Shown here: positions 8,506-16,933 of the stretch, piece by piece
Layout: every line of letters begins with the position of its first letter
How positions within the stretch are numbered: the first letter of the stretch is position 1
NCBI GenBank assembly: GCA_003014445.1
Contig: PYGH01000001.1
Coordinates: 434,001 to 498,000, forward strand
Reading direction: 5' to 3'
DNA: 64,000 bases
DNA from: Fusobacterium naviforme
GTDB taxonomy: Bacteria; Bacillota; Clostridia; Lachnospirales; Lachnospiraceae
The notes under the pieces: generated by a model
Databases searched by the model: none
Seen by the model: the letters and a program-made list of their open reading frames with translations, nothing else
What the model was told of the DNA's origin: nothing
Made by a program: the position numbers and the translations under genes

Positions 8506-9306
8506 ATGCTGATTTTTGCAATTGATGATGAAAGGCTTGCTCTGGAGGCGCTGATCAGTGGAATCAGGAAAGCTGTTCCGCAGGCGGAAGTACGGGGGTT
8601 TAGAAAAGTAAAGGAGCTTCTTGAGGCGATCCGGACGGAGACTCCGGAGGTGGTGTTTTTGGATGTGGAAATGAAGAAAATGAACGGGATTGATCTCGCG
8701 CAGGAAATCAAGAAGAAGTTCGGCGACATCAACCTCATTTTTGCAAGCGGATTCAGTCAGTATACCTGTGACGCCTTTGCGATTCACGCCAGCGGCTATG
8801 TCATGAAGCCGGTCACGCCGGAGAAAATCAAGAATGAGATAGACAACCTCAGATTTCCGATCAGAGAGGAAAAACATCTGCTGCAGCTGCAATGCTTCGG
8901 GAACTTTGAAGTCTTCTTTGACGGAACGCCGCTTAAGTTTAAGTACAATAAAACCAAAGAACTGCTGGCTTATCTGGTTGATCGAAACGGGGCGATGTGC
9001 AGCAACAGTGAGCTGATGGCAGTCCTGTGGGAGGATGAGTGCAATTCCGAGAAGAGAATTTCGTATTTGAAAAATCTTCGGGCCGATCTCTGCTCTGTGT
9101 TGGAAGGAATCGGAGAGGGAGAGCTGATTACCCGTGCATGGGGCAAGATGGGAATTCGCAGAGATGAGGTGAACTGCGACTACTACAGGTGGCTGGATGG
9201 GAACAGGGACGAGTACTATGGAGAGTACATGACGCAGTACAGCTGGACAGAATTTACAAATGCGGCTCTCATGGATGATTATCAGAGACGCATGGGAGAA
9301 TTATAA
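8506..9306 (+). CDS. Response regulator, receiver plus SARP/OmpR-like DNA-binding domain
   Basis: 266 residues. Residues 1-118 form a receiver domain with acidic pair D7/D8, phospho-acceptor D53 (FLDVEM) and conserved K101 (VMKP). Residues about 128-266 form a winged-helix domain with the CFGNFEVFFDG and KTKELLAYLVDRNGAMCSNSELM pattern of SARP/BTAD-type regulators, rather than the LytTR domain usual with LytS-class kinases. It heads a four-gene operon with two small proteins and the kinase at 10376, its probable partner. Target sites are probably the TTTTGTGTC boxes at 7607, 8445 and 11735 (inference). Confidence 0.85.
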   Translation: MLIFAIDDERLALEALISGIRKAVPQAEVRGFRKVKELLEAIRTETPEVVFLDVEMKKMNGIDLAQEIKKKFGDINLIFASGFSQYTCDAFAIHASGYVMKPVTPEKIKNEIDNLRFPIREEKHLLQLQCFGNFEVFFDGTPLKFKYNKTKELLAYLVDRNGAMCSNSELMAVLWEDECNSEKRISYLKNLRADLCSVLEGIGEGELITRAWGKMGIRRDEVNCDYYRWLDGNRDEYYGEYMTQYSWTEFTNAALMDDYQRRMGEL

Positions 9307-9322
9307 AGGACACGGAGAACTT

Positions 9323-9697
9323 ATGATTTATGATGTGAATCTGCTGTATCAGGAACTTCTCAACCCGGATCTGACAGAGGAGAGGCGGCAGGAAATATTT
9401 CGCATGCTGGTAGCCTGCGGTATGAACCCGAACTGTAAAAATGCATCGGCTGCGTCCGATAAGGAACTGCTGGCAGGGGTGGAGGAGTTTCTGAAGACAT
9501 CGTGGAGGGCCTTTGTAGAAGGCCGAGAGGGGAGAGAGAAGACTCGCACCTCTCCGCCCTGGGAGGACGGCTTCAGAAAACGCATCAGTTTTGCAGAGCT
9601 TTTGAAAAAGCTGCAGTGCGAGCACCGGACAAAGGAGCTCAGAGAAATCGGAGCCTGCAAGGCACTTCATGCTGCAGAGAAAAAGGCGGGAAAATAA
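9323..9697 (+). CDS. 124-residue protein with the shared C-terminal motif, candidate T4SS cargo
   Basis: Start chosen at the ATG with CGGAGA just upstream, 17 nt after the response regulator; a longer frame would overlap that gene. The protein is soluble, without signal peptide or membrane helix. The N-terminal half is helical (LYQELLNPDLTEERRQEIFRMLV). The C-terminal part carries RKRISFAELLKKL starting 38 residues from the end (counting from the last R), followed by a basic tail ending KKAGK. The same motif stands at the same distance in the proteins at 9698, 23163 and 3340. No known family recognised. Placement between the two-component genes suggests an early cargo, chaperone or regulator of the secretion system. 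Confidence 0.7.
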   Translation: MIYDVNLLYQELLNPDLTEERRQEIFRMLVACGMNPNCKNASAASDKELLAGVEEFLKTSWRAFVEGREGREKTRTSPPWEDGFRKRISFAELLKKLQCEHRTKELREIGACKALHAAEKKAGK

Positions 9698-10375
9698 ATG
9701 AGAGAACGAAAGATCATGTACGCCGACCGGATCAGAGGCGCTTTTCGGGATCCGGGCTATGATGTGCAGGAATATCTCGACAGGGCGCTGCACGGGAAAA
9801 TCAGCCCTCTGGACAGGAAGCGCTTTCTCGCACAGATGGAATATATGCCGGGAAAGCCGGAGAAGAGAGACAGCAATTTCTGGTATCAGGAAAGCGGAAG
9901 ACAGGAAAAACGCACGATGAAGGAGCAGTATCAGCATCAGTTTGCCAGGCTCTTCTATGATGGAGACAGAGATATTGCAGAGCTTCCGGGACTGGTGAGT
10001 GATGTGGTTGAGAATCTCAAAATAGATGGTGTGAGCTACAAGCAGAAATATCATATGCCGGAGGTGAGCACTGTAAATTGTCTTGAGATGATTTGTCATG
10101 TGGTCAGGAATCTTTCGGAGGGAGAGCTGGCGGAGGCCTTTTCCAGCCAGAGCGGGAGAGAGCCGGAGATTACATTTTACAGGGAACGGAGCCGGCAGGA
10201 GCTCTGCTTTCGCCCGTCAGAGCTGCTTCCACTGAAAGAAAGCAAAAGGAAGATTTCCTTCAGAGGGCTGATGGAAAAGGTGGGCGGCAGAGAAAATCCT
10301 GCCGGAGGGGTGCAGGAGCTGAGAAGTACGCTGAGGAACAAAACAAAGGGTGGAAAGACAGCAGGGAAATGGTAG
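9698..10375 (+). CDS. 225-residue protein with the shared C-terminal motif, candidate T4SS cargo
   Basis: Begins immediately after the stop of the preceding gene (TAAATG), so translation is coupled. Soluble, charged, no signal peptide. The front part reads YADRIRGAFRDPGYDVQEYLDRALHGKISPLDRKRFLAQ. Near the end is SKRKISFRGLMEK, with the core K-I-S-F starting 41 residues from the C-terminus, then a basic Gly/Lys-rich tail (NKTKGGKTAGKW). Both this protein and its neighbour have an ELR segment in the tail. No family recognised. Because it is co-transcribed with a sensor kinase and regulator that share their promoter box with the secretion operon, it is best read as cargo or accessory of that system. 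Confidence 0.7.
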   Translation: MRERKIMYADRIRGAFRDPGYDVQEYLDRALHGKISPLDRKRFLAQMEYMPGKPEKRDSNFWYQESGRQEKRTMKEQYQHQFARLFYDGDRDIAELPGLVSDVVENLKIDGVSYKQKYHMPEVSTVNCLEMICHVVRNLSEGELAEAFSSQSGREPEITFYRERSRQELCFRPSELLPLKESKRKISFRGLMEKVGGRENPAGGVQELRSTLRNKTKGGKTAGKW

Positions 10376-11659
10376 ATGAATTATACACACGGCATGCTGG
10401 AGGCTTTTGCGGCACTGATTATACTGGTTCTGCTGATTGAGAGTCATTTTATTTCAAAGGCGACACCAAAACGAATAGTACTGAATATCCTTCTGTTTGC
10501 CCTGTTTATTCTTCTGGTGGCGGATGCAGTTTCTTATCTGTTCTCTCCATCAGGAAAAATGGGGCTGCTTTCAGAGGTCTTTTTTCTTGTGTCTACGTGC
10601 TTTGCCTATAATTTGCTTGCTATTTTTCATTATTATCTGGTTCTCAATATCCGGGAAAAAAAACAGATATCCATGTGGCTGGGTCATCTGGGCTTCGCTG
10701 TTGCTCTGGCGGGAGGCTTGATGTGGGTCAGCTCCTTCTGGACAGGAGCTGTATATACCATCGTTGACGGAGATTATTTTCGGGGGCCGTTTTTTGGGGT
10801 GTCGCAGGTCATTGCACTGAGTCTTGTGAGTTATGACTGTATTCTGATTGTATTGTTTTTCGAGGAGCTGGGAAAGCGTGATGGAATTGCGTTTATCAGC
10901 TACATATTCAGTGTTGTCGTCTCTCTGATGCTTCGGGAGATGCTGCCTCCTTTGGGCATCCCTTTCGTTTATCTCGCGGTTACACTTTCAGTCATTGTAA
11001 TGTATACGATTCTTCATATCGAACAGAATATAGAGTTGAAGCTCAAAGAAGAAAAACTGGTAAGAAGCAGGGTTGCCATTATGCTGAGCCAGATTCAGCC
11101 GCACTTTCTTTATAATGCGCTGAATGCGATTTATTATCTCTGTGAAAAGGATGCCGGTCTGGCACAGCAGGCGATCGCAGAATTTTCCGACTATCTGAGA
11201 GGAAATCTGGATTCGATCGGTGTGGAGGACAATGTTCCCTTTGAACGGGAGCTCACGCACATCCGAAATTATCTGTTTTTGGAGAAGCTGCGCTATGAGG
11301 ATGAATTGGAAATTATCTACGATCTGGAAACTCTGGATTTCAGACTGCCGCCGCTTACTGTGCAGCCGCTGGTGGAGAATGCTGTGCGCTACGGCGTTGG
11401 GCAGGCGCCGGACGGCGGGAGCGTAATCATTCGGAGCACAGAGCATGACGCCTACTATCAGGTGGAGGTGACTGATGATGGGATCGGGTATCATGCGGAT
11501 GAGGTGCAGGAGAGCGGAAGGAGTCATATCGGGATCAGCAATGTAAGAGAGCGCCTGGAGCTCATGGTGCATGGAAGCCTGGAAATCGAAAACAGAGAAG
11601 GCGGAGGCACGGTGGCAAGGATCAGAATTCCGAAGATGATGGAAGTTATGCTGAACTGA
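10376..11659 (+). CDS. LytS-type membrane sensor histidine kinase
   Basis: 427 residues. Residues 1-215 contain about seven membrane helices with short loops and no large extracellular sensor domain. A linker helix (EQNIELKLKEEKLVRSR) leads to a HisKA_7TM/LytS-class transmitter: phospho-acceptor H243 in QIQPHFLYNALNAIYYL, N-box QPLVENAVRYG, and HATPase glycine motifs DDGIGYH and HIGISNVRERL. It autophosphorylates and should signal to the regulator at 8506, in the same operon. ATG follows the preceding stop directly. Few extracytoplasmic residues suggest sensing of a membrane-soluble or small signal. A strong terminator follows the gene. Confidence 0.88.
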   Translation: MNYTHGMLEAFAALIILVLLIESHFISKATPKRIVLNILLFALFILLVADAVSYLFSPSGKMGLLSEVFFLVSTCFAYNLLAIFHYYLVLNIREKKQISMWLGHLGFAVALAGGLMWVSSFWTGAVYTIVDGDYFRGPFFGVSQVIALSLVSYDCILIVLFFEELGKRDGIAFISYIFSVVVSLMLREMLPPLGIPFVYLAVTLSVIVMYTILHIEQNIELKLKEEKLVRSRVAIMLSQIQPHFLYNALNAIYYLCEKDAGLAQQAIAEFSDYLRGNLDSIGVEDNVPFERELTHIRNYLFLEKLRYEDELEIIYDLETLDFRLPPLTVQPLVENAVRYGVGQAPDGGSVIIRSTEHDAYYQVEVTDDGIGYHADEVQESGRSHIGISNVRERLELMVHGSLEIENREGGGTVARIRIPKMMEVMLN

Positions 11660-11696
11660 ATGCGCTGCGGAGCAGCCGCAGGAATGAGCAGAAAAT

Positions 11697-11725
11697 GCCG
11701 GATGGATACCCGTCCGGCGTTTTTT
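11697..11725 (+). terminator. Intrinsic terminator of the two-component operon
   Basis: A 9-bp stem (11697-11705 with 11710-11718, one G-U) with a 4-nt loop is followed by GTTTTTT. It separates the regulator/kinase operon from the T4SS operon. Confidence 0.85.
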
Positions 11726-11734
11726 GTGTGTCTC

Positions 11735-11746
11735 TTTTGTGTCTAT
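11735..11746 (+). promoter_or_regulatory. TTTTGTGTCTAT box upstream of the T4SS operon
   Basis: Identical to the box at 8445 and directly downstream of the terminator. A second partial copy, TTTTGTGT, overlaps the terminator T-run at 11722-11729, 13 nt earlier. AT-rich TATGTAGAAT follows as a -10 candidate. The first gene begins at 11866, leaving a leader of about 100 nt. Confidence 0.55.
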
Positions 11747-11865
11747 GATTTATGTAGAATCCCTCTGTATTTGGGATATTGGGAGGAAGATTCATGCGGA
11801 GAGATTGCAGGATGAGATTTCTTCGGGGAATATATTCGGAAGAGAAACAGGCGGAAAGGAGTGCC

Positions 11866-12150
11866 ATGACAGGAAATAATACGATTTACAGAACTGCGAT
11901 AAGAATGGATGATGCCGGGGCTTCAGAGGCAGAGCAGGCCTTGAAAACACTGCTGGATAAGATGCCTAAGCTGCTGATCATTGATATGGAGGAGACCAGA
12001 TATATCAGCTCGGCAGGACTCAGATTCCTCCTGTCCGCACAGAAGAGCATGAAGCAGAGGAGCGGACGCATGGTCTTGAGACATGTGGCGCAATCTGTAG
12101 AAGAGATTTTTGATGTGACGGGCTTTTCAGGGGTCCTCAATATTGAATAA
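11866..12150 (+). CDS. STAS-domain protein (anti-sigma-factor-antagonist type)
   Basis: 94 residues from the ATG preceded by AAAGGAG; a longer in-frame start at 11779 has no good site. The protein is a single STAS domain like SpoIIAA/RsbV, with the core LLIIDMEETRYISSAGLRFLLSAQK, where the second serine of ISSAG occupies the usual phosphorylation position. Such proteins normally bind an anti-sigma kinase, but neither a kinase of that type nor a sigma factor is encoded nearby. First gene of the T4SS operon, 9 bp before the CPBP protease. It may be a scaffold or partner switch for the system. Confidence 0.8.
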   Translation: MTGNNTIYRTAIRMDDAGASEAEQALKTLLDKMPKLLIIDMEETRYISSAGLRFLLSAQKSMKQRSGRMVLRHVAQSVEEIFDVTGFSGVLNIE

Positions 12151-12159
12151 GGAGAGAAC

Positions 12160-13044
12160 ATGGAATTTTCCGGAATGACAGGAGAACAGAAGGCATGGAT
12201 GATACTGGCCGGGATGGGCAAAGCGGTATCGCCGCTCCTGCTTTATATCTGCATGCCGTCGCTGTGTATGGCGCTGGGTTATCTGCTGTTCCATGGGGAA
12301 ATGAGCCGGGCGGAGTTTTTCCGGTATGGAGGGAATTTCTATACCGCAGCGGGGATGGCGTGCTCTCTGTTTCTTCTGTATTGGAGATCTTCCCGCAGAG
12401 GAGAGAGCTTCTGTGAGGATGCAACGTTATTTCCTGAGAGCTTCAGGGCGGGAAGAGCGGCTTTGTTTGTTCTCTTTGGAGGGGCTCTGTCGCTGTTTGT
12501 TTCCGCCCTCATCACACTGGGAGGAGCCGGGACCGCAGGCTACCGGGAGAGTGTTGCGGGGCTGCTGGAGGGACCGGATCTTCTGTTTTCCGTGATTACG
12601 GTATCACTCCTGTCGCCGCTGCTGGAGGAAATTGTCTTTCGCGGCTACATGCTGAACACCATGCTGAGGCGTTTCGGTCTGCGAAGAGCGGTTTTTGGAA
12701 GTGCCATCCTTTTTGCAATCTGTCATGTGAATCCGATATGGGTTCTATATGCGTTTCCGGCAGGACTTCTGCTGGCCGTGCTTTCTATCCGGGAGGACAA
12801 TATTCTGTATGGGATTTTTCTTCACATTGGGTTCAACCTGCCCTCTGCAGTTCTGGCGGTTCTTTACAGAGCCAATCCGGAAATGAGAGGACGGATGGAC
12901 ACGGCGGTACTTCTCGCGCTGCTGTTTTTGACGGCAGGAGGAATGCTTTGGCTGCTTTCCGGATATTTTGAGAGGAGTGTTCCGGAGCTTGGCCGCGCAG
13001 CGATTCGATGGGGAATCAAAAATTTCAGAGGGAAGCGCAAATGA
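12160..13044 (+). CDS. CPBP-family intramembrane metalloprotease
   Basis: 294 residues with about eight membrane helices. The CPBP (CAAX protease/bacteriocin-processing, Abi) signature is complete: motif 1 EEIVFRG near residue 155, motif 2 FAICH near 184-188, motif 3 HIGFN near 221. The glutamates and histidines form the metal/catalytic site inside the membrane. It overlaps the virD4 start by the ATGA arrangement, so it is an integral part of the operon. Possible roles are processing of exported proteins, or self-protection as in bacteriocin loci; the choice is inference. Confidence 0.85.
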   Translation: MEFSGMTGEQKAWMILAGMGKAVSPLLLYICMPSLCMALGYLLFHGEMSRAEFFRYGGNFYTAAGMACSLFLLYWRSSRRGESFCEDATLFPESFRAGRAALFVLFGGALSLFVSALITLGGAGTAGYRESVAGLLEGPDLLFSVITVSLLSPLLEEIVFRGYMLNTMLRRFGLRRAVFGSAILFAICHVNPIWVLYAFPAGLLLAVLSIREDNILYGIFLHIGFNLPSAVLAVLYRANPEMRGRMDTAVLLALLFLTAGGMLWLLSGYFERSVPELGRAAIRWGIKNFRGKRK

Positions 13045-15158
13045 AAAATATTCTGAAAAAAATGACGGTATATATAGCGGGAGCCGCTGTTTCGATCTGT
13101 CTGATCGGGGGGCTGACCGGATTCCTTCTGGGAGGATTTACACCGGAGGGCTTTTCCCCGGAAAGCGGAATGGAAAGGCTCTTTTCAGGCACGACGCTGC
13201 TCTACGGGACGGTGGAGACCATACTCATGGCGCTTCTGTATCATATTTTCCATATTGGAGGCATCGGACGGCGCACAAAGAATGTGCTGAAGGACAGCTA
13301 TCGAAAGAGCGGAGCGCAGCGTATAGAGGGAGCGCTTGAGAATGCCCGCTTCATGGAGGATGAGGAACGGGATGAAAACTTTCTGAGAAAGCTGTTTTCA
13401 AGGTTGGAGAAGGAGAAGCAGGACGGAATACCTTTGTATGCCGTTTACAACCAGAAGCGGAGAGAGCTTGAGCTGAATCTGATGAAGCCGGCACATGGCA
13501 TTATTATCGGTGCTACGGGCTCGGGAAAAACCACAACCTTTATCAATCCGACGATTCAGATTCTGGGGCACACGAGAGCCGGCTCCTCAATGATCTGCAC
13601 TGATCCTAAGGGCGAGCTGTTTCAGCTTCATTCGGCCATGCTGAAGGAGCGGGGATATCAGTGTATGGTGCTGGATCTCCGCGATCCCTACAGCTCGTTC
13701 CGCTGGAATCCGCTGGGAGATATCTATGATCGCTACCAGGAATATTTCCATACCGGAGATGAAATCTATGAGAGGACAGACAGCATTGAGCACGCGGGTG
13801 GGCTGGAGCTTTGCAATGAGCCGGAGAGCTACGAAGAGTGCTGGTACGAGTATAAAGGGCGGGCTTACAGCGATCGCCGTCAGCTGATTCAGGAGATTCA
13901 CAGTGAGCGGCAGCGTATTTACGACGGCGTCTATGAGGATCTGAATGATCTGGTATCGGTAATCTGCCCGATTGAATCACAGAATGATCCGGTCTGGGAA
14001 AGAGGCGCCAGATCTATTATTCTGGCAACGCTTCTGGCTATGCTGGAGGACAGCGAGACGCCGGAGCTGGAAATGACCAAAGATAAATTCTGCTTTTACA
14101 ATCTCAATAAGGCCATCAGTAATTCGGAGGATGAGTTTGCAGCCCTGAAAGATTTCTTTAAGGGGAGAGAAAAAACCTCCAAGGCAGTGGGACTTTCCAG
14201 ACAGGTGCTCTCTGCCGCGGAGCAGACATTGTCCTCCTATATGTCAATCGCGTTTGATAAACTGTCGATGTTCAACGATGAAGGAATCTGCGCCATGACT
14301 TCGGCGACGGATATCCAGCCGGAGCGGTTTGCGGAAGAACCCACAGCCTTGTTTTTGAAAATTCCGGATGAAAAAGACACACGACATGTGCTGGCCGGCG
14401 TGTTTATTCTCTCAATCTACAAGGCGCTGATTAAGGTGGCGTCCGCGAGAGAGGATCTGTCACTGCCGCGGAATGTGTATTTTCTGCTGGATGAGTTCGG
14501 CAATATGCCCAAAATTGAAAAGTTTGACAAGATGATTACGGTGGGACGCAGCAGGAAGATATGGTTTCAGATGGTGGTGCAGTCCTTTGCACAGCTTGAC
14601 AATGTATACGGCCCCACAGTGGCGAATATCATCAAGGGAAACTGCGGTCTGAAGATGTTTATCGGCTCCAATGACATTGGAACTTGTGACGAGTTTTCAA
14701 AGCTCTGCGGAAATATGACTGTGGAGACCCGAAGTGTTTCTTCCTCTACAGTGGACAGAACCGGCGCGATGAATGTATCCAGTTCGCTGCAGACCCGTCC
14801 GCTGATTTATCCTTCAGAGCTGATGAAGCTGAACAATCAGAAGAACTCGGGCAATGCGATTGTCGTGACCTTTGGGAACCCGCCGCTGAGGACCAAATTC
14901 ACACCCTCTTACAAGTGCCCGCTGTATCAGACCGGACAGATGAGCGAGGAAAAGGTCAGGAACAATTATTTTTACGGCGCAGAGGTTCTGTACAATTTGG
15001 ATGAAAGAAATTATCTGGTGCTGGAGCAGAAGGACCTCGGGGAAGCTGAGGAAACTGAGGAAGCACTGCATCCGAATGGAGAGGAACGCGGCGCTGCGGA
15101 AGATCAGAGCGCTGAGGGAAAAGATATGGAAAAAGTGGAAAGCAGAGATGAACAATAA
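13041..15158 (+). CDS. virD4: VirD4/TraG-type T4SS coupling ATPase
   Basis: 705 residues from the ATG overlapping the preceding stop. Two N-terminal membrane helices (about 9-35 and 50-75) anchor a cytosolic ATPase. Walker A is GATGSGKTT (about 157-165), Walker B FLLDEFGN (about 481-488), followed by the family segment MITVGRSRKIWFQMVVQSFAQLDNVYG. It selects substrates and feeds them into the secretion channel. In conjugation it docks relaxase-DNA complexes, but no relaxase is encoded here, so protein substrates are the likely clients. The C-terminus is acidic and Glu-rich, which would suit binding of the basic C-terminal tails seen in the four motif-bearing proteins. Confidence 0.93.
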   Translation: MKNILKKMTVYIAGAAVSICLIGGLTGFLLGGFTPEGFSPESGMERLFSGTTLLYGTVETILMALLYHIFHIGGIGRRTKNVLKDSYRKSGAQRIEGALENARFMEDEERDENFLRKLFSRLEKEKQDGIPLYAVYNQKRRELELNLMKPAHGIIIGATGSGKTTTFINPTIQILGHTRAGSSMICTDPKGELFQLHSAMLKERGYQCMVLDLRDPYSSFRWNPLGDIYDRYQEYFHTGDEIYERTDSIEHAGGLELCNEPESYEECWYEYKGRAYSDRRQLIQEIHSERQRIYDGVYEDLNDLVSVICPIESQNDPVWERGARSIILATLLAMLEDSETPELEMTKDKFCFYNLNKAISNSEDEFAALKDFFKGREKTSKAVGLSRQVLSAAEQTLSSYMSIAFDKLSMFNDEGICAMTSATDIQPERFAEEPTALFLKIPDEKDTRHVLAGVFILSIYKALIKVASAREDLSLPRNVYFLLDEFGNMPKIEKFDKMITVGRSRKIWFQMVVQSFAQLDNVYGPTVANIIKGNCGLKMFIGSNDIGTCDEFSKLCGNMTVETRSVSSSTVDRTGAMNVSSSLQTRPLIYPSELMKLNNQKNSGNAIVVTFGNPPLRTKFTPSYKCPLYQTGQMSEEKVRNNYFYGAEVLYNLDERNYLVLEQKDLGEAEETEEALHPNGEERGAAEDQSAEGKDMEKVESRDEQ

Positions 15159-16908
15159 TACGCGTAAAAAGGTGCGGGGGCTTTTTCTGGCTGCGGCGCT
15201 GCTGCCGTTACTTGCTGTACAGCAGGTGCATGCCTCGGAAGGCTCGGTGGTCCGGAGAATCAATGAGAGCACGGGACAGAAGGCGAGGAGTCTTGTGCCG
15301 GAGAACATTTACGGCAGCGGAAGCCGGCGATCGACAGAGCAGAAAAATGGAAAGAGCGGACAGGACGTCTCCGACGCTACAGGACCGGGGGCGGGAGGTG
15401 CCGCGGAGGATACGTTTCAGGGGCCGGTGGTAGAGGATGTCCGGATCACGGAGACCTATCATGAGGATTATCGTCTGTATGAGGAAGGGCTCGGAGAAAA
15501 AGCGTTTTTCTACAGCAATATTGCCAACGGGACATGGACGGACAAGCCGGTACGTTTTGAAATTCCGGAGCAGATCAGTGTGTCGGCAAGCAGAGACGGG
15601 GCGCCGTATCCTTTTGAGCGGGGGCAGGCCTTTGCGGAACGGGGAAGCTACCTGCTGACCCTTGTTGTTGCAGAGAATGAATCCCTGCCGTTTTCGGCGC
15701 AGAAGCTGTTTGAGGGGAGCTTTCGCTTCCGGATTCAGGAAAAGCCTGCGGCAGCTCCGGCCGGATCCGGAGATTCAGGGGAGGAGAGGCAGCTTGCAGA
15801 GATTGCCCGCTCACTGAATCCGGATTATGAGAACACGGCGGGAGGGAGCGGAAAGGTATCTTCCGGGGGCGCAGAGACAAGAGGAAGCGCAGAGAGCGTA
15901 GCGGGAGCAGGAAGTGGCGCTGCTGCCGGATATGCTCCGGTCTCCGGAGAGGGCGATGCACTGGAACAGGAACTGAGAAATTCCGGAGCGCTGGAGATCA
16001 AAGACGGGATCATGTCTGATGACGGAACGATCAATGAGGACAGACTTTCCGCTCTCATCAGCAGTGAAACGGCCGGAAAGAAGCCGGAAAGCGGAAAGGA
16101 AAGCACGACATACGATCCCGAAACGGGCTTTTATAAACATACTCTGCGCTCTGGAGACAGCTTCCTTTCGGATATTCCGGATGGGGGACTGACCAATCAA
16201 CCGGTCATGATCGCGGAGAACGAGACACTGAGCTTTACGCTGCGCAGAAACGGTGTCCCGGTGGAGCATTTTTCTCCGGGAGAATACATTGAGCAGCCGG
16301 GAAGCTATCAGCTCTACCCCGAGAGCGAGTCGGTAAAGTTCAAAATGGCCTATGAAAAGCAGCGGCCGGTTTTCTCCTTCCGGATTTTGGGCGCGGAAGC
16401 AGTCTCGGATCTGAGTTTTATCAATCTTCCGGAGCAGCATAAAGTACAGCTGCTGCGTCATGACGGGAAGGATGTGGATGACAGCCTTCTGCTGAATGAG
16501 GGGAGAAGCATATACCTCAAGAATGACGGAATATATCAGCTGCAGCTGGAAGGGCCGGCGGGAAGCAGCTCCGTCCAGTTGAAGCTGGATCGCATAGCTC
16601 CGCGTTTCAGGGTACATCTGTCAGCCAATCTTGCACAGATCGAGTATCTTTCGGAGGATACGGCGCTGGTACAGCTCTACCGGGGCGGGCGATTGGTCAA
16701 AGAGGACAGCCTGATCCAGGAGGTCAACGGAGCCGGGAGCTACCGGATTCTCGTGAAGGATGTGGCGGGAAACAGCAGCGAGTACAGCTTTGTTATCCGA
16801 TATCAGGTCAATACGGCTGCAGTGATCGCCATTCTGCTGTGCCTTGCTCTGGTCGGGGCGGCTGTGTTTTTCTTCCGGAATATCAACAAGAACGTAAAGG
16901 TGCGATAA
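15148..16908 (+). CDS. Secreted Ig-like repeat protein with C-terminal membrane anchor
   Basis: 586 residues. Start chosen inside the end of virD4, where the protein begins MNNNTRKKVRGLFLAAALLP, a clear signal peptide cut near VHAS. The exported part has several beta-rich, Ig-like segments (for example residues around PEQISVSASRDGAPYPFERG, NETLSFTLRRNGVPVEHFSPG, and AGSYRILVKDVAGNSSEYSFVI) separated by a Ser/Gly-rich linker. The C-terminus has one membrane helix (AAVIAILLCLALVGAAVFFF) and a short basic tail. The gene at 23444 has the same architecture, so the two form a paralogous pair within one operon. Likely a cell-surface or wall-spanning scaffold of the secretion apparatus. Confidence 0.75.
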   Translation: MNNNTRKKVRGLFLAAALLPLLAVQQVHASEGSVVRRINESTGQKARSLVPENIYGSGSRRSTEQKNGKSGQDVSDATGPGAGGAAEDTFQGPVVEDVRITETYHEDYRLYEEGLGEKAFFYSNIANGTWTDKPVRFEIPEQISVSASRDGAPYPFERGQAFAERGSYLLTLVVAENESLPFSAQKLFEGSFRFRIQEKPAAAPAGSGDSGEERQLAEIARSLNPDYENTAGGSGKVSSGGAETRGSAESVAGAGSGAAAGYAPVSGEGDALEQELRNSGALEIKDGIMSDDGTINEDRLSALISSETAGKKPESGKESTTYDPETGFYKHTLRSGDSFLSDIPDGGLTNQPVMIAENETLSFTLRRNGVPVEHFSPGEYIEQPGSYQLYPESESVKFKMAYEKQRPVFSFRILGAEAVSDLSFINLPEQHKVQLLRHDGKDVDDSLLLNEGRSIYLKNDGIYQLQLEGPAGSSSVQLKLDRIAPRFRVHLSANLAQIEYLSEDTALVQLYRGGRLVKEDSLIQEVNGAGSYRILVKDVAGNSSEYSFVIRYQVNTAAVIAILLCLALVGAAVFFFRNINKNVKVR

Positions 16909-16933
16909 ATCAGAGAAGAGAGGAGGGAAAAAA

